Positions 11,953 to 20,927 of a DNA stretch of 29,939 nt are shown here, piece by piece. This stretch comes from a virus. The stretch lies in the IMG/VR virus record IMGVR_UViG_3300025009_000315, positions 1 through 29,939 of that record; one strand, written 5' to 3'. A program made the translations under genes and the position numbers. The notes under the pieces were generated by a model. It saw only the letters and a program-made list of their open reading frames with translations, was not told where the DNA came from and made no database searches. Positions within the stretch are counted from its first letter, which is position 1. The number at the start of each line of letters is the position of its first letter.

Positions 11953-12615
11953 TTATAGAAACCCAAAGAAACCGCCACCAGGATTGTGTATAAGTATTAC
12001 CTCGGCCTGAGTCAGTGCCCTACTAAAAATAGCTACATCGTCGACATTACCGTTGAAATAATAGGTCGCGGAGGAACCCCGTCCAATAATCCTCGCACCC
12101 GCACTTGTTCCCATATTTCCTGTCGTATTTTGTGACGCAACTAGAATGCTGTTCACATAAATCTTTTCCTGCGATCCATTATAGGTATAAATAACAGAGT
12201 TATAAAAATTAGAAATTACAACACCGGCAGAACTCGCAAAGGAGCCATCTACGCCGTTAATATTAAATTGAGCTAAAACACTCCCGTTATCGTTTATGAG
12301 CAAACGACTTCTCGTGGCGTCTCTTTGATCGTGCCAAAGCCCTCCATAACCCCCCCCATGTGCCCCCAACGGCATGCAGTGCGCAACAAAGGAGAAACCG
12401 TTTGTGAAATTCGGCACTGCTGTACCGACAGAAATGAAACTAGAAGTTCCGTTAAAACCGGCGCCCTGGTTGAACTTGCCTTTTACCGCACCGTAGGTAA
12501 TGCCTGTGTCGGTACCGTTGTTTGATCCCTTGCTGTCATTGCTATTGCCTTCCATTTTCCAATAGGAAACGATGTTTGCGTCATTGAATAAAGGAAGGTT
12601 TACCAATTCCGCCAT
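11953..12615 (-). CDS. LamG/concanavalin-like domain protein
   Basis: The 220 residues form one LamG-type jelly roll: NIVSYWKMEGNSNDSKGSNNG, GAGFNGTSSFISVG, FSFVAHCMPLG, YNGSQEKIYVNSILV and NVDDVAIFSRALTQAEV. The last segment (DDVAIFSRALTxAEV) is the classic LamG end. Such domains on phage tails bind surface glycans. It starts 1 nt after the fibre stop with GGGAG upstream, so it is probably a virion or receptor-binding component. Confidence 0.88.
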   Translation of the reverse strand: MAELVNLPLFNDANIVSYWKMEGNSNDSKGSNNGTDTGITYGAVKGKFNQGAGFNGTSSFISVGTAVPNFTNGFSFVAHCMPLGAHGGGYGGLWHDQRDATRSRLLINDNGSVLAQFNINGVDGSFASSAGVVISNFYNSVIYTYNGSQEKIYVNSILVASQNTTGNMGTSAGARIIGRGSSATYYFNGNVDDVAIFSRALTQAEVILIHNPGGGFFGFL

Positions 12616-13473
12616 TTATATGCTCCCAATACAATCCCAAACAGTGTTCGCGTTATTACGTTGAAATAGTACGCGCAACATAGTAGACACTGTGGTGGTA
12701 GCCGGCAGAGCCACTGTAGTTGCGGAAAAAGATGCGCCCCATGTTATGGCCCGCGCCGTACCGTTGTCCGTTATCTGAACTTCGATCATGTCCCCAGCGA
12801 CCGGTGTTCCCGTTAGATTTGTTGTCATAGAAGTTATAGCCTGGGCGAGTCCCGTTATCTGGAAAATATCCCCGCTGTCTGTATTTATAGTAGGTGTGGC
12901 ACTTTGGGTAGTTACCACAACACGTTTGGATATACGTTTGTTGGTAAATGTTTGTGTGTGGTCTTTAAATACAAATTCGTCATTTCCTGTCAAAAGTGGT
13001 AACGCTACTGTTCTATCAGCGGCAAGTTCGCAGACAGAAAGTATGTATTGATGATCCGAGGAAGTATCGTTAATTTGAGGAAGTGTTAATACAGAGCCGG
13101 ATTTATGCGTTCCATCTTGATTGTGCGCGACAAGTAACCCATCTATCAGATCATTCCACCCAACGTTAGTTATCAGTATTTCGACCACAGCGCCTGCTAA
13201 ATGTGCCTGCGCGGTTCCCTCTGCGCCGCGTGTGGCAGTCACGAGGTTAGAACCACTAACTACACCCACAACAGTTTCCTCAAGTGACGGAGTTTTAGTT
13301 CCCGCAGAATCCACACGGTCGATTACTGCAACCACTGCGGTGTCGGTGGGAAGCCCTGTAGCCGAGGAGAGTGGGATGGTAGTAACTACTGCGTCCGAGA
13401 CCCCTCCCGAGCCTATCTGTCCAACCCATTTCCTAGCTCCTTTTTTAAATAAATCCGTTGAGCTTGCAGCTAT
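12616..13473 (-). CDS. Tail fibre-like structural protein, unusual start
   Basis: The coding frame clearly extends upstream of GTG 13335. Segments ARKWVGQIGSGGVSD, TTIPLSSATGLPTDTAVV, DRVDSAGTKTPS and RGAEGTAQAHLAGAVVE form a continuous fibre N-terminus that I recognise from other phage fibres. In that frame no ATG, GTG or TTG exists before the upstream stop at about 13503. The best start is ATA 13473, which overlaps the HNH stop as ATAG and has AGAGG 8 nt upstream, giving 285 residues. The C-terminal half is Thr/Ala-rich beta, as in fibre stems. Confidence 0.8.
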   Translation of the reverse strand: MAASSTDLFKKGARKWVGQIGSGGVSDAVVTTIPLSSATGLPTDTAVVAVIDRVDSAGTKTPSLEETVVGVVSGSNLVTATRGAEGTAQAHLAGAVVEILITNVGWNDLIDGLLVAHNQDGTHKSGSVLTLPQINDTSSDHQYILSVCELAADRTVALPLLTGNDEFVFKDHTQTFTNKRISKRVVVTTQSATPTINTDSGDIFQITGLAQAITSMTTNLTGTPVAGDMIEVQITDNGTARAITWGASFSATTVALPATTTVSTMLRVLFQRNNANTVWDCIGSI

Positions 13474-14030
13474 TTTACTATCCTCTTTTCCGCGTTTAAT
13501 TTATTATGACCCCAGCCCCTAACGCCCGACGGCACGGGTCTACCAAAAGTAATTCCATAGTGGCACTTAGCGCACAATGTTCTACAGTTGTCCATATTGA
13601 ATCGTAACTCGACATATTCCGACCAAGACTGAATATGATCGACTTGCAAATCAACACCTCGCGCCCCGCACATCTGGCATGTGTAGTCGTCTCGTTCGAA
13701 CACCCCTCTTTGTATAGTTCTCTGAAACCTAACCCTTTCGAGCCTGTCTTTAGATTGTATCCCGCCCCTCCGCGCCGGATTCTTTTCCCCCGCTAACTTT
13801 CCCCTCAAACTTTGGCTAAGTTTCCTTTTTGTTTCCTCGGACATGCGCTTTCCTTTATTCCACGGTATGTGTCCCAACGCACTCTTATTGCCGATATTAT
13901 CGCCTTTCTTAAACCTTGTTCTCCCGGTGTTCTTACACCCTTCGGGTACAGATGTTCTTCCAACTGCTTTCTGTGCGATACTTAGGTTCCTCAACCCTTG
14001 CGGCGTTCTTTTATAAATTCCCTTAGGCAT
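13470..14030 (-). CDS. NUMOD3-HNH homing-type endonuclease
   Basis: From ATG 14030 the product is 186 residues. It has a basic N-terminus, a NUMOD3-like segment (WNKGKRMSEETKRKLSQSLR, about 57-76) and an HNH domain with CQMCG (Cys118, Cys121), VDHIQSW (Asp131, His132) and CAKCH (Cys153, Cys156). It lies between the nozzle and fibre genes, and its stop overlaps the fibre start. No ribosome site precedes the ATG, only the T-run of an intrinsic terminator. It is probably a mobile gene that has inserted between structural genes. Confidence 0.9.
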   Translation of the reverse strand: MPKGIYKRTPQGLRNLSIAQKAVGRTSVPEGCKNTGRTRFKKGDNIGNKSALGHIPWNKGKRMSEETKRKLSQSLRGKLAGEKNPARRGGIQSKDRLERVRFQRTIQRGVFERDDYTCQMCGARGVDLQVDHIQSWSEYVELRFNMDNCRTLCAKCHYGITFGRPVPSGVRGWGHNKLNAEKRIVK

Positions 14031-14037
14031 AGTAAAC

Positions 14038-14072
14038 AAAAAAAAGACCAATCACCCCAAGGTTCTTGGTCT
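14038..14072 (-). terminator. Intrinsic terminator in front of the HNH gene (cassette A)
   Basis: On the minus strand AGACCAA (14072-14066) and TTGGTCT (14051-14045) form a 7-bp stem followed by eight T residues, the first of them shared with the stem. It ends 7 nt before ATG 14030. A small hairpin CTAAC/GTTAG (14091-14087/14079-14075) lies just upstream. Confidence 0.85.
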
Positions 14073-14104
14073 GTCTAACCGCTCATGTTAGCAAAGATAT
14101 TGTA

Positions 14105-14133
14105 ATTTTATAACCTCCGTACATAATTGTCAA
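14105..14133 (-). promoter_or_regulatory. Promoter of cassette A
   Basis: TTGACA (14133-14128) with TAAAAT at 17 bp (14110-14105), or TATAAA at 15 bp (14112-14107), lies directly after the stop of the nozzle-like gene. TCTTT follows the -10 by 7-9 nt. The RNA meets a small hairpin and then a terminator before the HNH start. Confidence 0.6.
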
Positions 14134-14135
14134 TT

Positions 14136-16142
14136 TTACGTCCAACTAGATGGCAGTCTACGTCTAACCAAAGTGCCCTTAGATTGAAGAGATAGTATGG
14201 TAAAATCCGTGTCCGCCGTGCTGGAAGAAACCTTGTACTGAATGTTGTACACCTTAGCTCTTTTTCTGATAGCCTTTTTAGTTGTGGCCTGTGTAAATGT
14301 CGATGGTGCGTCCACAAGAATTATTGCCCAACTCCCCGCCCCCCCCGAAGTGTTTGTCTGCGTTTCAGAGAAATGATTCTCACCAAATAAATCGGTACCA
14401 ATACCTGTGTTAGATCCAAAATCGGTTATGGTCGCTGTAGCGATTGTACTGAAACTGTTGGACTTGCCAATTCCCAATACTTGAAAGTTTATAGCTCCGC
14501 GCGGGTTTCCAAGCTCCAGAACAGTCTCTTTTAGATTCAAAATATCGGTTTTTACCTTGGACACCGGGATAAGCGGAGATAAATATGTTTGTGTAAAAGC
14601 AGCTCCAAAATCGTTAAGTATGTTTTCTGAGATCTCTACCAATCGAGTTCCGGTCGTGGGAATACACAAAAACTTCGTATCCTTCGATACTGTAGTATAT
14701 TCAAGGAACTGTTTAACACCAAACGACCAATCAACCGACCAGTTTGCTCTTTCGTCGTCCCACACGATAACCCGGTCATTCCCTGAACTCGATGTGGGAA
14801 CCGATATAAAAACCTTAGCATCGTAATAATACGAACAAACAGTGTTCATTTTAGCTCCAGACAAGCTCCTCCAGTAGGGACGAATGTTTTGAGACTTTTC
14901 ATTTGTTCGCAGGATACCGTAATAATTCTTTTCGCTACCTAAATCAAACCAACCCTTCCTGTTTGGGAAGGCTAGATTATTCGGGGTAGCAACAACCCCC
15001 AGTGCTGACTCAGTACCAAACGACCCCACCACCTTTGTTGCGGACGGCACCGAAAAAGATGTACTCCCAACAGTAGCACTTGTGATGGTTATCTGCCAGA
15101 CGGCTCCCCTGCCGTCGGGAGTTCTCGATAAAACCGTGGCTCTACCCTCACCGGTACCACTCTGGTAGTGTTTTACTGCAACAGGAATCTCGCGCCCACC
15201 CTTTTCCAGATTAATCCAACCGCCGCCATAAAAATCAGAGAAGTTTCCAATAAAAGAACCCGTCCCCGAGAAATATACCTTGTACATGTCCGCTGTGTTG
15301 TTGGTTGCCCAAACTCTATTACCCGACAGAACCATGGAGATAAATTTTGGTGCTCCGGTAGTATTGGCATCAGGAACCTCTATATAAACATTCAGGTCGT
15401 TTGTGCCGTCATCGGTAAAGTTTGTTACATCGCTGTTCCCTAGGAGTACCTCATAACCGGATTGATCTGAGAGATATATCTGATATCGGGTAGCGCCAGA
15501 TGACGCCGTCCAAGACCATGTTAATTTATCCGTTCCCGCGACCCAACTATCTCTGGTCTTATTGACCGTGATCGAGGCTTCGGTAGATCCCACAGTTTCA
15601 CCCACGCTGTTAAGCGCAGTAACCTGAGCGTAATATGTATAAATACCGCTAGTAAGCCCCGAGGCGACCCGAGATGCTGTCAGATTGGTTGGGGCTGATA
15701 TTTCTGTGTACGTGGTTAAAACCGACCCATCATACCTGGTCAGTGAGTCCGTTCCGTTGGCAATATACAAATATCCGGCGATTTGCATGAAGTAACACTG
15801 TATTCCTGCGGTAAAACTTGCGCCCGTTATTGCGGTGAGAGTCCCCCCATCAGTAGATTTATAAGCAGTGCCGTTACTGATAGTAATTAGTTCCGTGGTT
15901 CCGTCGGATTTCACATACTCGGCCGCACCATCGATTGTTGCGGGGTGGGATGCACCGTAGTAATTTCTACCCCAGCGTGTTTTCCACAAACCGTCCTGTA
16001 CCTGCATGAGGTTGGTGCTTTGAACCGCAAATTTCGGACTCATTCGCGCCTCCTGCACCAAAGAGGAGTTACCCCCGGAAAAATCATCGATTCCGATGGT
16101 TATTTCTTTTTGTCCGCCGTTTCCACGACCTGTAAAACGCAT
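14136..16142 (-). CDS. Nozzle/tail-tube-like structural protein with Fn3-like segment
   Basis: The 668-residue protein begins with IGIDDFSGGNSSLV and NLMQVQDGLWKTRWG, typical of phage proteins that form propeller-like tail nozzles (T7 gp12 and relatives). Residues about 150-240 (APTNLTASRVASG, YYAQVTALNSVGETVGS, ATRYQIYLSDQSG) look like a fibronectin type III pair. The rest is beta-rich (VIVWDDERANWSVD). It starts immediately after the adaptor gene stop with no strong ribosome site. The role is inferred from order and beta-rich composition. Confidence 0.65.
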   Translation of the reverse strand: MRFTGRGNGGQKEITIGIDDFSGGNSSLVQEARMSPKFAVQSTNLMQVQDGLWKTRWGRNYYGASHPATIDGAAEYVKSDGTTELITISNGTAYKSTDGGTLTAITGASFTAGIQCYFMQIAGYLYIANGTDSLTRYDGSVLTTYTEISAPTNLTASRVASGLTSGIYTYYAQVTALNSVGETVGSTEASITVNKTRDSWVAGTDKLTWSWTASSGATRYQIYLSDQSGYEVLLGNSDVTNFTDDGTNDLNVYIEVPDANTTGAPKFISMVLSGNRVWATNNTADMYKVYFSGTGSFIGNFSDFYGGGWINLEKGGREIPVAVKHYQSGTGEGRATVLSRTPDGRGAVWQITITSATVGSTSFSVPSATKVVGSFGTESALGVVATPNNLAFPNRKGWFDLGSEKNYYGILRTNEKSQNIRPYWRSLSGAKMNTVCSYYYDAKVFISVPTSSSGNDRVIVWDDERANWSVDWSFGVKQFLEYTTVSKDTKFLCIPTTGTRLVEISENILNDFGAAFTQTYLSPLIPVSKVKTDILNLKETVLELGNPRGAINFQVLGIGKSNSFSTIATATITDFGSNTGIGTDLFGENHFSETQTNTSGGAGSWAIILVDAPSTFTQATTKKAIRKRAKVYNIQYKVSSSTADTDFTILSLQSKGTLVRRRLPSSWT

Positions 16143-16829
16143 TTAAACACCAAACCCGTCATCTGCGGGACTAAATTCTGTACTGTCCTGCAACCATGCG
16201 GGAGCGACGTTCCGCGTTCGCATGCCCTCTAGTTTCTGCGTAGCTATTCCAAGGGCAGATGTATCCCCCTCGTCTTTTTTAAGCTCTGATAGAACATAAT
16301 AAACTGCGAACATGGGGTCGGCCATCTCAAACACGGATGCCCCCGCGGTTAGTTTGGTAGCGTTCTTGTAGTAATTATAGGAAATAGTGTAATTTGCGGG
16401 AAAAGTGCTAGAAAGATTCGGATTAAATTCCAGAGTTGGCGAACCGTCTAGGAGGAAATAGCACCAGTGGGATGTATCATTCTCCAAAGTCTGTGCCTTT
16501 TCTTGGGATATTACCTTATATGCGACTTTATTCGTCCCAGAACCCAGCCACACATAACCACTAGCAGGAAACTTAAAATCTGTTGGGCACGCATAAGACG
16601 TATCTTCCGCGGACGTAGTTTTATCCCCCGTCGCAGCATCGGCCAACTTAACAAACAACTCCTTCCACAACACACCCTCCTCGTTTTCCCAGATATTGAC
16701 GGCAACATTCAAGAGTGACAACCAAACAGTAAAATCCTCATCTCCGGATGATGGTGCCGATGAGTCAGATTCATAAAGACTGTTTATATATGTAATTGCG
16801 TCAGAGACGGTATCAATGATTTTTGCCAT
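16143..16829 (-). CDS. Probable head-tail adaptor (T7 gp11-like)
   Basis: The 228-residue protein has a helical N-terminus (IDTVSDAITYINSLYES, VWLSLLNVAVNIWENEEGVL) and then a beta domain (CPTDFKFPASGYVWLG). A helix (FAVYYVLSELKKDEGDTSAL) and a disordered tail follow. N-terminal LNxAVxxWExExG-type helices precede the beta insert in phage adaptor proteins encoded next to the nozzle gene. ATG 16829 directly abuts the T-run of a terminator and has no ribosome site. Confidence 0.6.
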   Translation of the reverse strand: MAKIIDTVSDAITYINSLYESDSSAPSSGDEDFTVWLSLLNVAVNIWENEEGVLWKELFVKLADAATGDKTTSAEDTSYACPTDFKFPASGYVWLGSGTNKVAYKVISQEKAQTLENDTSHWCYFLLDGSPTLEFNPNLSSTFPANYTISYNYYKNATKLTAGASVFEMADPMFAVYYVLSELKKDEGDTSALGIATQKLEGMRTRNVAPAWLQDSTEFSPADDGFGV

Positions 16830-16855
16830 AAAAAAAGACGAGCCTTGTGCCCGTC
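16830..16855 (-). terminator. Intrinsic terminator touching the adaptor start (cassette B)
   Basis: GACGGGC (16855-16849) and GCTCGTC (16843-16837) pair over 7 bp, with one G-T, around a 5-nt loop. Seven T residues (16836-16830) follow and then the ATG at 16829. The hairpin CCTAC/GTAGG (16875-16859) precedes it by 3 nt. Confidence 0.85.
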
Positions 16856-16889
16856 CGACCTACCATCCTTGTAGGTAAAGATTAAGTAA

Positions 16890-16918
16890 ATTATATATTT
16901 TTAAACAAGCTTTGTCAA
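16890..16918 (-). promoter_or_regulatory. Perfect-consensus promoter of cassette B
   Basis: TTGACA (16918-16913), 17 bp and TATAAT (16895-16890) match consensus completely and overlap the stop codon of the 1334-residue protein gene. TCTTT begins 8 nt after the -10. The predicted leader is about 54 nt and consists almost wholly of two hairpins. Confidence 0.8.
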
Positions 16919-19900
16919 ACCACCCGCCAACGTATTAATAAATTTAACAGGTTTGGGCTGTGCGTACTTTTTGACCTTAAACCCCAGTGATTTTTTAACA
17001 CCGCGCGTCTTTATCACAGCTGACTTCGGTTTTCTGAATTTTATAGACCTTATCTTTCTGGCTTTGTTTATTTTAATATTGCTGATACGTCTTTTAACCT
17101 TGCCCATAGATATCTTGACGCTTTTCTTCCCCGACACAAGTTTCATTTTGGCTAGTTTAGCTAATTCTTTTCCGGCTTGTTCTTCCGTCACCTGTCCGAG
17201 TTCGTAAAGTTTATAAACATCGTTTGCGCGCTTGGTTATCTTCCCGTTATATTGAGATTTGGCTTTCCTGTCTAGCTCAGTAATTCCTGTAAGTTTGGGT
17301 GGGGTTAGGTCGGGATTTAGGTTTATGGATTTGACCTCACCACTGCTATTGTCGTAGTAAATATATTTTTCACCCGTGTTTTGTGCCTGACCACCCTCCC
17401 TTACAGCCTCGCGTACCTTTGTTTCTTCTGCATTTTTAACCCTTGTTTCCATTATCTCGTTATAGGTAGACTCCTTGTCGGAAGAACCCCTAACTACCTC
17501 GGATTGCTTCTCGCTTAAAGGGCGCTTGTTACCCTTGAAGTACTCTTGCGCTTCGGGGACTGAGTACTTACCAAATACACCGGCTTGGGCATAGTTCTTT
17601 AGACTCTTATCGATTAAGTATTGTGTATCGCCACCTTTAGTTTTTGATTCCCCCTCGTGAACCGCGGTAAGACCTTCTATGGTTCGTTTAATTTGTTGTC
17701 CACCGAACGGGGGTACAATTTTGGCAAGCGGATCCTGCAAACCTTTTGCCACCAATAAACCACTTCCGTACCTAGTCGGGTCGCCTTCACCAAACAAGTC
17801 TTTTCTTGTAGGGAGCTTGGTATCCCCCACAGTAGCACCATATTCGGGGTACAGCGCGGCAACAGACTGTCCTCCTGGAACATTAGATAACACTTCCCCA
17901 GCTTGCCTTCCTGCCAGCTTTAATGCTCCTATTTTTTTATCTTCTTCTGCTCCGTATGCTTGTAACCCCTCCACAAGAGCATTTATGGGGTCAAAACTAA
18001 CATCGGAGCCACGAATTTCTTTTGCTGCGCGGTTCATAAAGTAAGACGCTACGGCAAAAGTTGCTAATTTTTGGAATTGTTTTTCATCAACCCAACCCTT
18101 CATTACATACCATAGATTTCCCACCTCAAGCTGAAAAGGTGCTACAAGCTGAAACACCCTATCCTTTTGTAATATGGGGACCTCTCCTATTCCCCTACCC
18201 GCCACCATTGATTCTGTGGCATCATCAGCATATTTAATTGCGTTGGGAGCATTTTCTGCTAAAGCCTTTGCATAGTGTGAATTCCATATAAATTTGGTTC
18301 CTATTTCATCTCCAATAGTTACTAACCATTTAGCCATATCACGGGCATTATCGATTAACCCCGTATTGAAACCTGAGAACGGGTCCGAATATCTTTCTCT
18401 TACAAACCTTGACTTGTTTATAGGAGTTTTATTTGAAAATATATCTGCTAGAGTGCCTCCGAGTCCTTTTATAGCATTTTTTGGTCCGGCGTTTGCTATA
18501 CCTTGGGGTATATTAAATAACTGAGCTACAGAAGATGATGCATTCATTAGAATTACATTTGCCTTAATCCTGTTGTTTAACCAGTTAAGTGCGCGCATTG
18601 CCTTCCTTCCACCCGGTATATATTTTTGAAATGCTCTATCTATAGGTCCTGTTTTTCCTGATAAGTCGTTGGCGAAATCGTTTAAGTATTCGATAAAATT
18701 GTTAAGCTTGCCCTTATTTACACCGTCTAGTGTGGCTTGTTCTAACTCGCTAGATAGATTTCTAAAGTTTTCTATGTTTGGGTCTATGTGTTTGGCGTAC
18801 ATGGCCTTTTGAACATAATCTATAAACCCACCCACTGCATCGTATGTTGTTTTATCGCCCCCCCTGCGTTGTGCAAACGATAACCACTTAGACTTTGGTT
18901 TTGTATCTGCCGATATACCCGCAAGCGTAGATTGAACCCCCGAAGGAGACTCGAAGATATTTTTAAGCCCTGCAACACCTTCCTGCATTTCCTTGAAATG
19001 CCTATAGTAGTCAGCTCGTTTAGGGATAATCTTTTCGGGGTTGTTGGGATATATCTTTGCCCTAGACTTGTTTACATCATCTATAAGTGTGTTGTAAGCA
19101 TTTCTAAAGAACTTATCCGCACCAACAATCTTATCCGCAGTACCTTTTCCAAACTTGTTTATTAGTCCTTCGTAGGATACTTTCTTTTCTCCAAATAACT
19201 GAACCATCGCTGATATTTTGCTACCTTTTTGTATTCCTAAGCTTTTCAACGACTTGCTCCAAGACTCTAGTTCTCTTGTCATCAAGTCTTTTCCTCTATA
19301 GAACGGCTCTATGACCTCTTTTTCTACCTCCCCGTACCTTTTGTCGAAAACTGCCTTGAAATTACGTTTTACTGTGTCAAATCCCTTAGCGATGTTCCCA
19401 ATATCTTTTAGCTCCTCTATGTTCTTTGCACCAACACCTTTTGTGTTACCCTCAATGCCTTTTCCAATAATATCTAACTGCTCGCCTGTGGTTTTTATCT
19501 GCCCGGACTCTCTTTGTGATTTGTACCACCTGTTATAATCGTCTTTAGCGGCTCTTTCGGCATCTAGTTTGGCTCTTTGAGCCAGTTTTGCCTTACCGAC
19601 ACTATCTAATTCTGAGGACACGGCGTCAGTTTTTATAGGTTCGTTTCCGAACAGTGTTTTTGTGCCTTTTAGGCCCTCCTGTGCTATACTGTCGCCATAT
19701 GGAAGGTCGGGAACCGAACTCTTTTGAGAAGTGGGTGCTTCTAATACTTGCTTTGGTAGTTCTCCTTGCGGCTGCGTGGGGAGGTTTTGGTTGGCTACTT
19801 TCAATGGCTTTTGCTCTAACGCCGGGGTTTGGCCTTTGGAAGTTACACGGGGGGTCTGATTAACATCCGGCTTTATATTTATATCCGCATTTAGATTTGC

Positions 19901-20905
19901 AAATCCCCTTTGGTCTTTAGCTGCACTCTCGGCATACTTACCGAAGTCTTTAACATAAACTTCAAGGTTCTTGATTGCTTTAGCGAGTGCTTCTTTATCC
20001 CCACTCTGGATAGCCTTAACAATCGCCTGTCGGTGTCTTGGATTTGATAGTGCCTTATATACCCGCTCCTCTCCCCTACTTAAAGCTACGTTGGTAACAA
20101 GGTCTAGCGCCAGACCAAGTAATGGGTGTGATTCCCTTATACCCAGCGCATCTGATATGAATAGGTCTTTTGCGTACCCCCTAAAATCAAGGTTGGGTAT
20201 GGGTTTACCCTCTTTTATGTTTTTGAGCGTCTCAAACGCCGAGTTTTCTGCTAAAGTTGTTACCCTATTAAACATTCTGGGTACTACAACCCCGCTTTTT
20301 TTCCCAAGTCCTTGCCTAAACTGCGCATATGCCCCCTGTAACAAACCCCCACCCATTTCAAGACCACCCTTAAACATTTGTTGATTCAAATACTCTTTCT
20401 GTTGGGGAGTAGTCGTATATTTTTTAAGCATTGCGTTCTGACCTAACTTGAAACTACCTTTTGCAGTATCCCTTCCACCGGATAGCGCTATAGCACCTGT
20501 TCGCAGTTCTCCTAAACCAAGATTACCGATCGCCTTTAATGTCTTCGGTGCTTTGCTTCTGCTTAATGTGTCTGAAAGGAAATCAACCTCGCTTGAAAGG
20601 TCGCGTTTGTTATTCCAAAAGTCTTGGATATTGTTTTGTACTGTACCTATAGCTTGAAAGGGTTTAGATGTAACTACTTTGTTGGCAAGGGAATTACCCC
20701 GATAGGGATTAACAGCGGTTTTTACCTGCTGTATTGGCTTGTTTAGTATGGTGCGCACACCCTCGCGCATACTCGCGGGCAACTGTTGCGTTTTCACCAA
20801 ACCCCTGATGAATGGGTTATCGTTACCCCAGAAATTATCTCCCTGGTTTGCCTCGGGGTTGAAGTAATCCCTTATCTTTTTAGAGAGATCTTTTAAAGAA
20901 GGCAT
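16901..20905 (-). CDS. Large virion/polyvalent-type protein (1334 aa)
   Basis: Length, position next to the adaptor gene and composition suggest an internal virion protein injected with DNA. About residues 770-1000 (RIKANVILMNASSSVAQLFN, then FQLEVGNLWYVMKGWVDE) resemble the large-polyvalent-protein-associated helical segments seen in phage polyvalent proteins. A Pro/Gln-rich linker lies near 350-400 and a long helical region near 430-700. The last 75 residues are very basic (KVKRRISNIKINKARKIRSI), fit for DNA contact. No catalytic motif was found by eye. Confidence 0.65.
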   Translation of the reverse strand: MPSLKDLSKKIRDYFNPEANQGDNFWGNDNPFIRGLVKTQQLPASMREGVRTILNKPIQQVKTAVNPYRGNSLANKVVTSKPFQAIGTVQNNIQDFWNNKRDLSSEVDFLSDTLSRSKAPKTLKAIGNLGLGELRTGAIALSGGRDTAKGSFKLGQNAMLKKYTTTPQQKEYLNQQMFKGGLEMGGGLLQGAYAQFRQGLGKKSGVVVPRMFNRVTTLAENSAFETLKNIKEGKPIPNLDFRGYAKDLFISDALGIRESHPLLGLALDLVTNVALSRGEERVYKALSNPRHRQAIVKAIQSGDKEALAKAIKNLEVYVKDFGKYAESAAKDQRGFANLNADINIKPDVNQTPRVTSKGQTPALEQKPLKVANQNLPTQPQGELPKQVLEAPTSQKSSVPDLPYGDSIAQEGLKGTKTLFGNEPIKTDAVSSELDSVGKAKLAQRAKLDAERAAKDDYNRWYKSQRESGQIKTTGEQLDIIGKGIEGNTKGVGAKNIEELKDIGNIAKGFDTVKRNFKAVFDKRYGEVEKEVIEPFYRGKDLMTRELESWSKSLKSLGIQKGSKISAMVQLFGEKKVSYEGLINKFGKGTADKIVGADKFFRNAYNTLIDDVNKSRAKIYPNNPEKIIPKRADYYRHFKEMQEGVAGLKNIFESPSGVQSTLAGISADTKPKSKWLSFAQRRGGDKTTYDAVGGFIDYVQKAMYAKHIDPNIENFRNLSSELEQATLDGVNKGKLNNFIEYLNDFANDLSGKTGPIDRAFQKYIPGGRKAMRALNWLNNRIKANVILMNASSSVAQLFNIPQGIANAGPKNAIKGLGGTLADIFSNKTPINKSRFVRERYSDPFSGFNTGLIDNARDMAKWLVTIGDEIGTKFIWNSHYAKALAENAPNAIKYADDATESMVAGRGIGEVPILQKDRVFQLVAPFQLEVGNLWYVMKGWVDEKQFQKLATFAVASYFMNRAAKEIRGSDVSFDPINALVEGLQAYGAEEDKKIGALKLAGRQAGEVLSNVPGGQSVAALYPEYGATVGDTKLPTRKDLFGEGDPTRYGSGLLVAKGLQDPLAKIVPPFGGQQIKRTIEGLTAVHEGESKTKGGDTQYLIDKSLKNYAQAGVFGKYSVPEAQEYFKGNKRPLSEKQSEVVRGSSDKESTYNEIMETRVKNAEETKVREAVREGGQAQNTGEKYIYYDNSSGEVKSINLNPDLTPPKLTGITELDRKAKSQYNGKITKRANDVYKLYELGQVTEEQAGKELAKLAKMKLVSGKKSVKISMGKVKRRISNIKINKARKIRSIKFRKPKSAVIKTRGVKKSLGFKVKKYAQPKPVKFINTLAGGLTKLV

Positions 20906-20927
20906 CTTTTATGAAAACCTTCCGTTA

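Noticed and set aside
12616-13335. Fibre gene starting at GTG 13335
   Set aside because: The 46 codons upstream continue the fibre N-terminal pattern without a stop and GTG 13335 falls within it, so the gene must start further upstream.
19654-19863. Plus-strand frame with a membrane-helix-like product (EKWVLLILALVVLLAAAWGG) and a TATACT upstream
   Set aside because: It is antisense to a Pro/Gln-rich linker of the 1334-residue protein, whose codons read hydrophobic in reverse. No ribosome site is present and it is the only such frame on that strand within the late genes.
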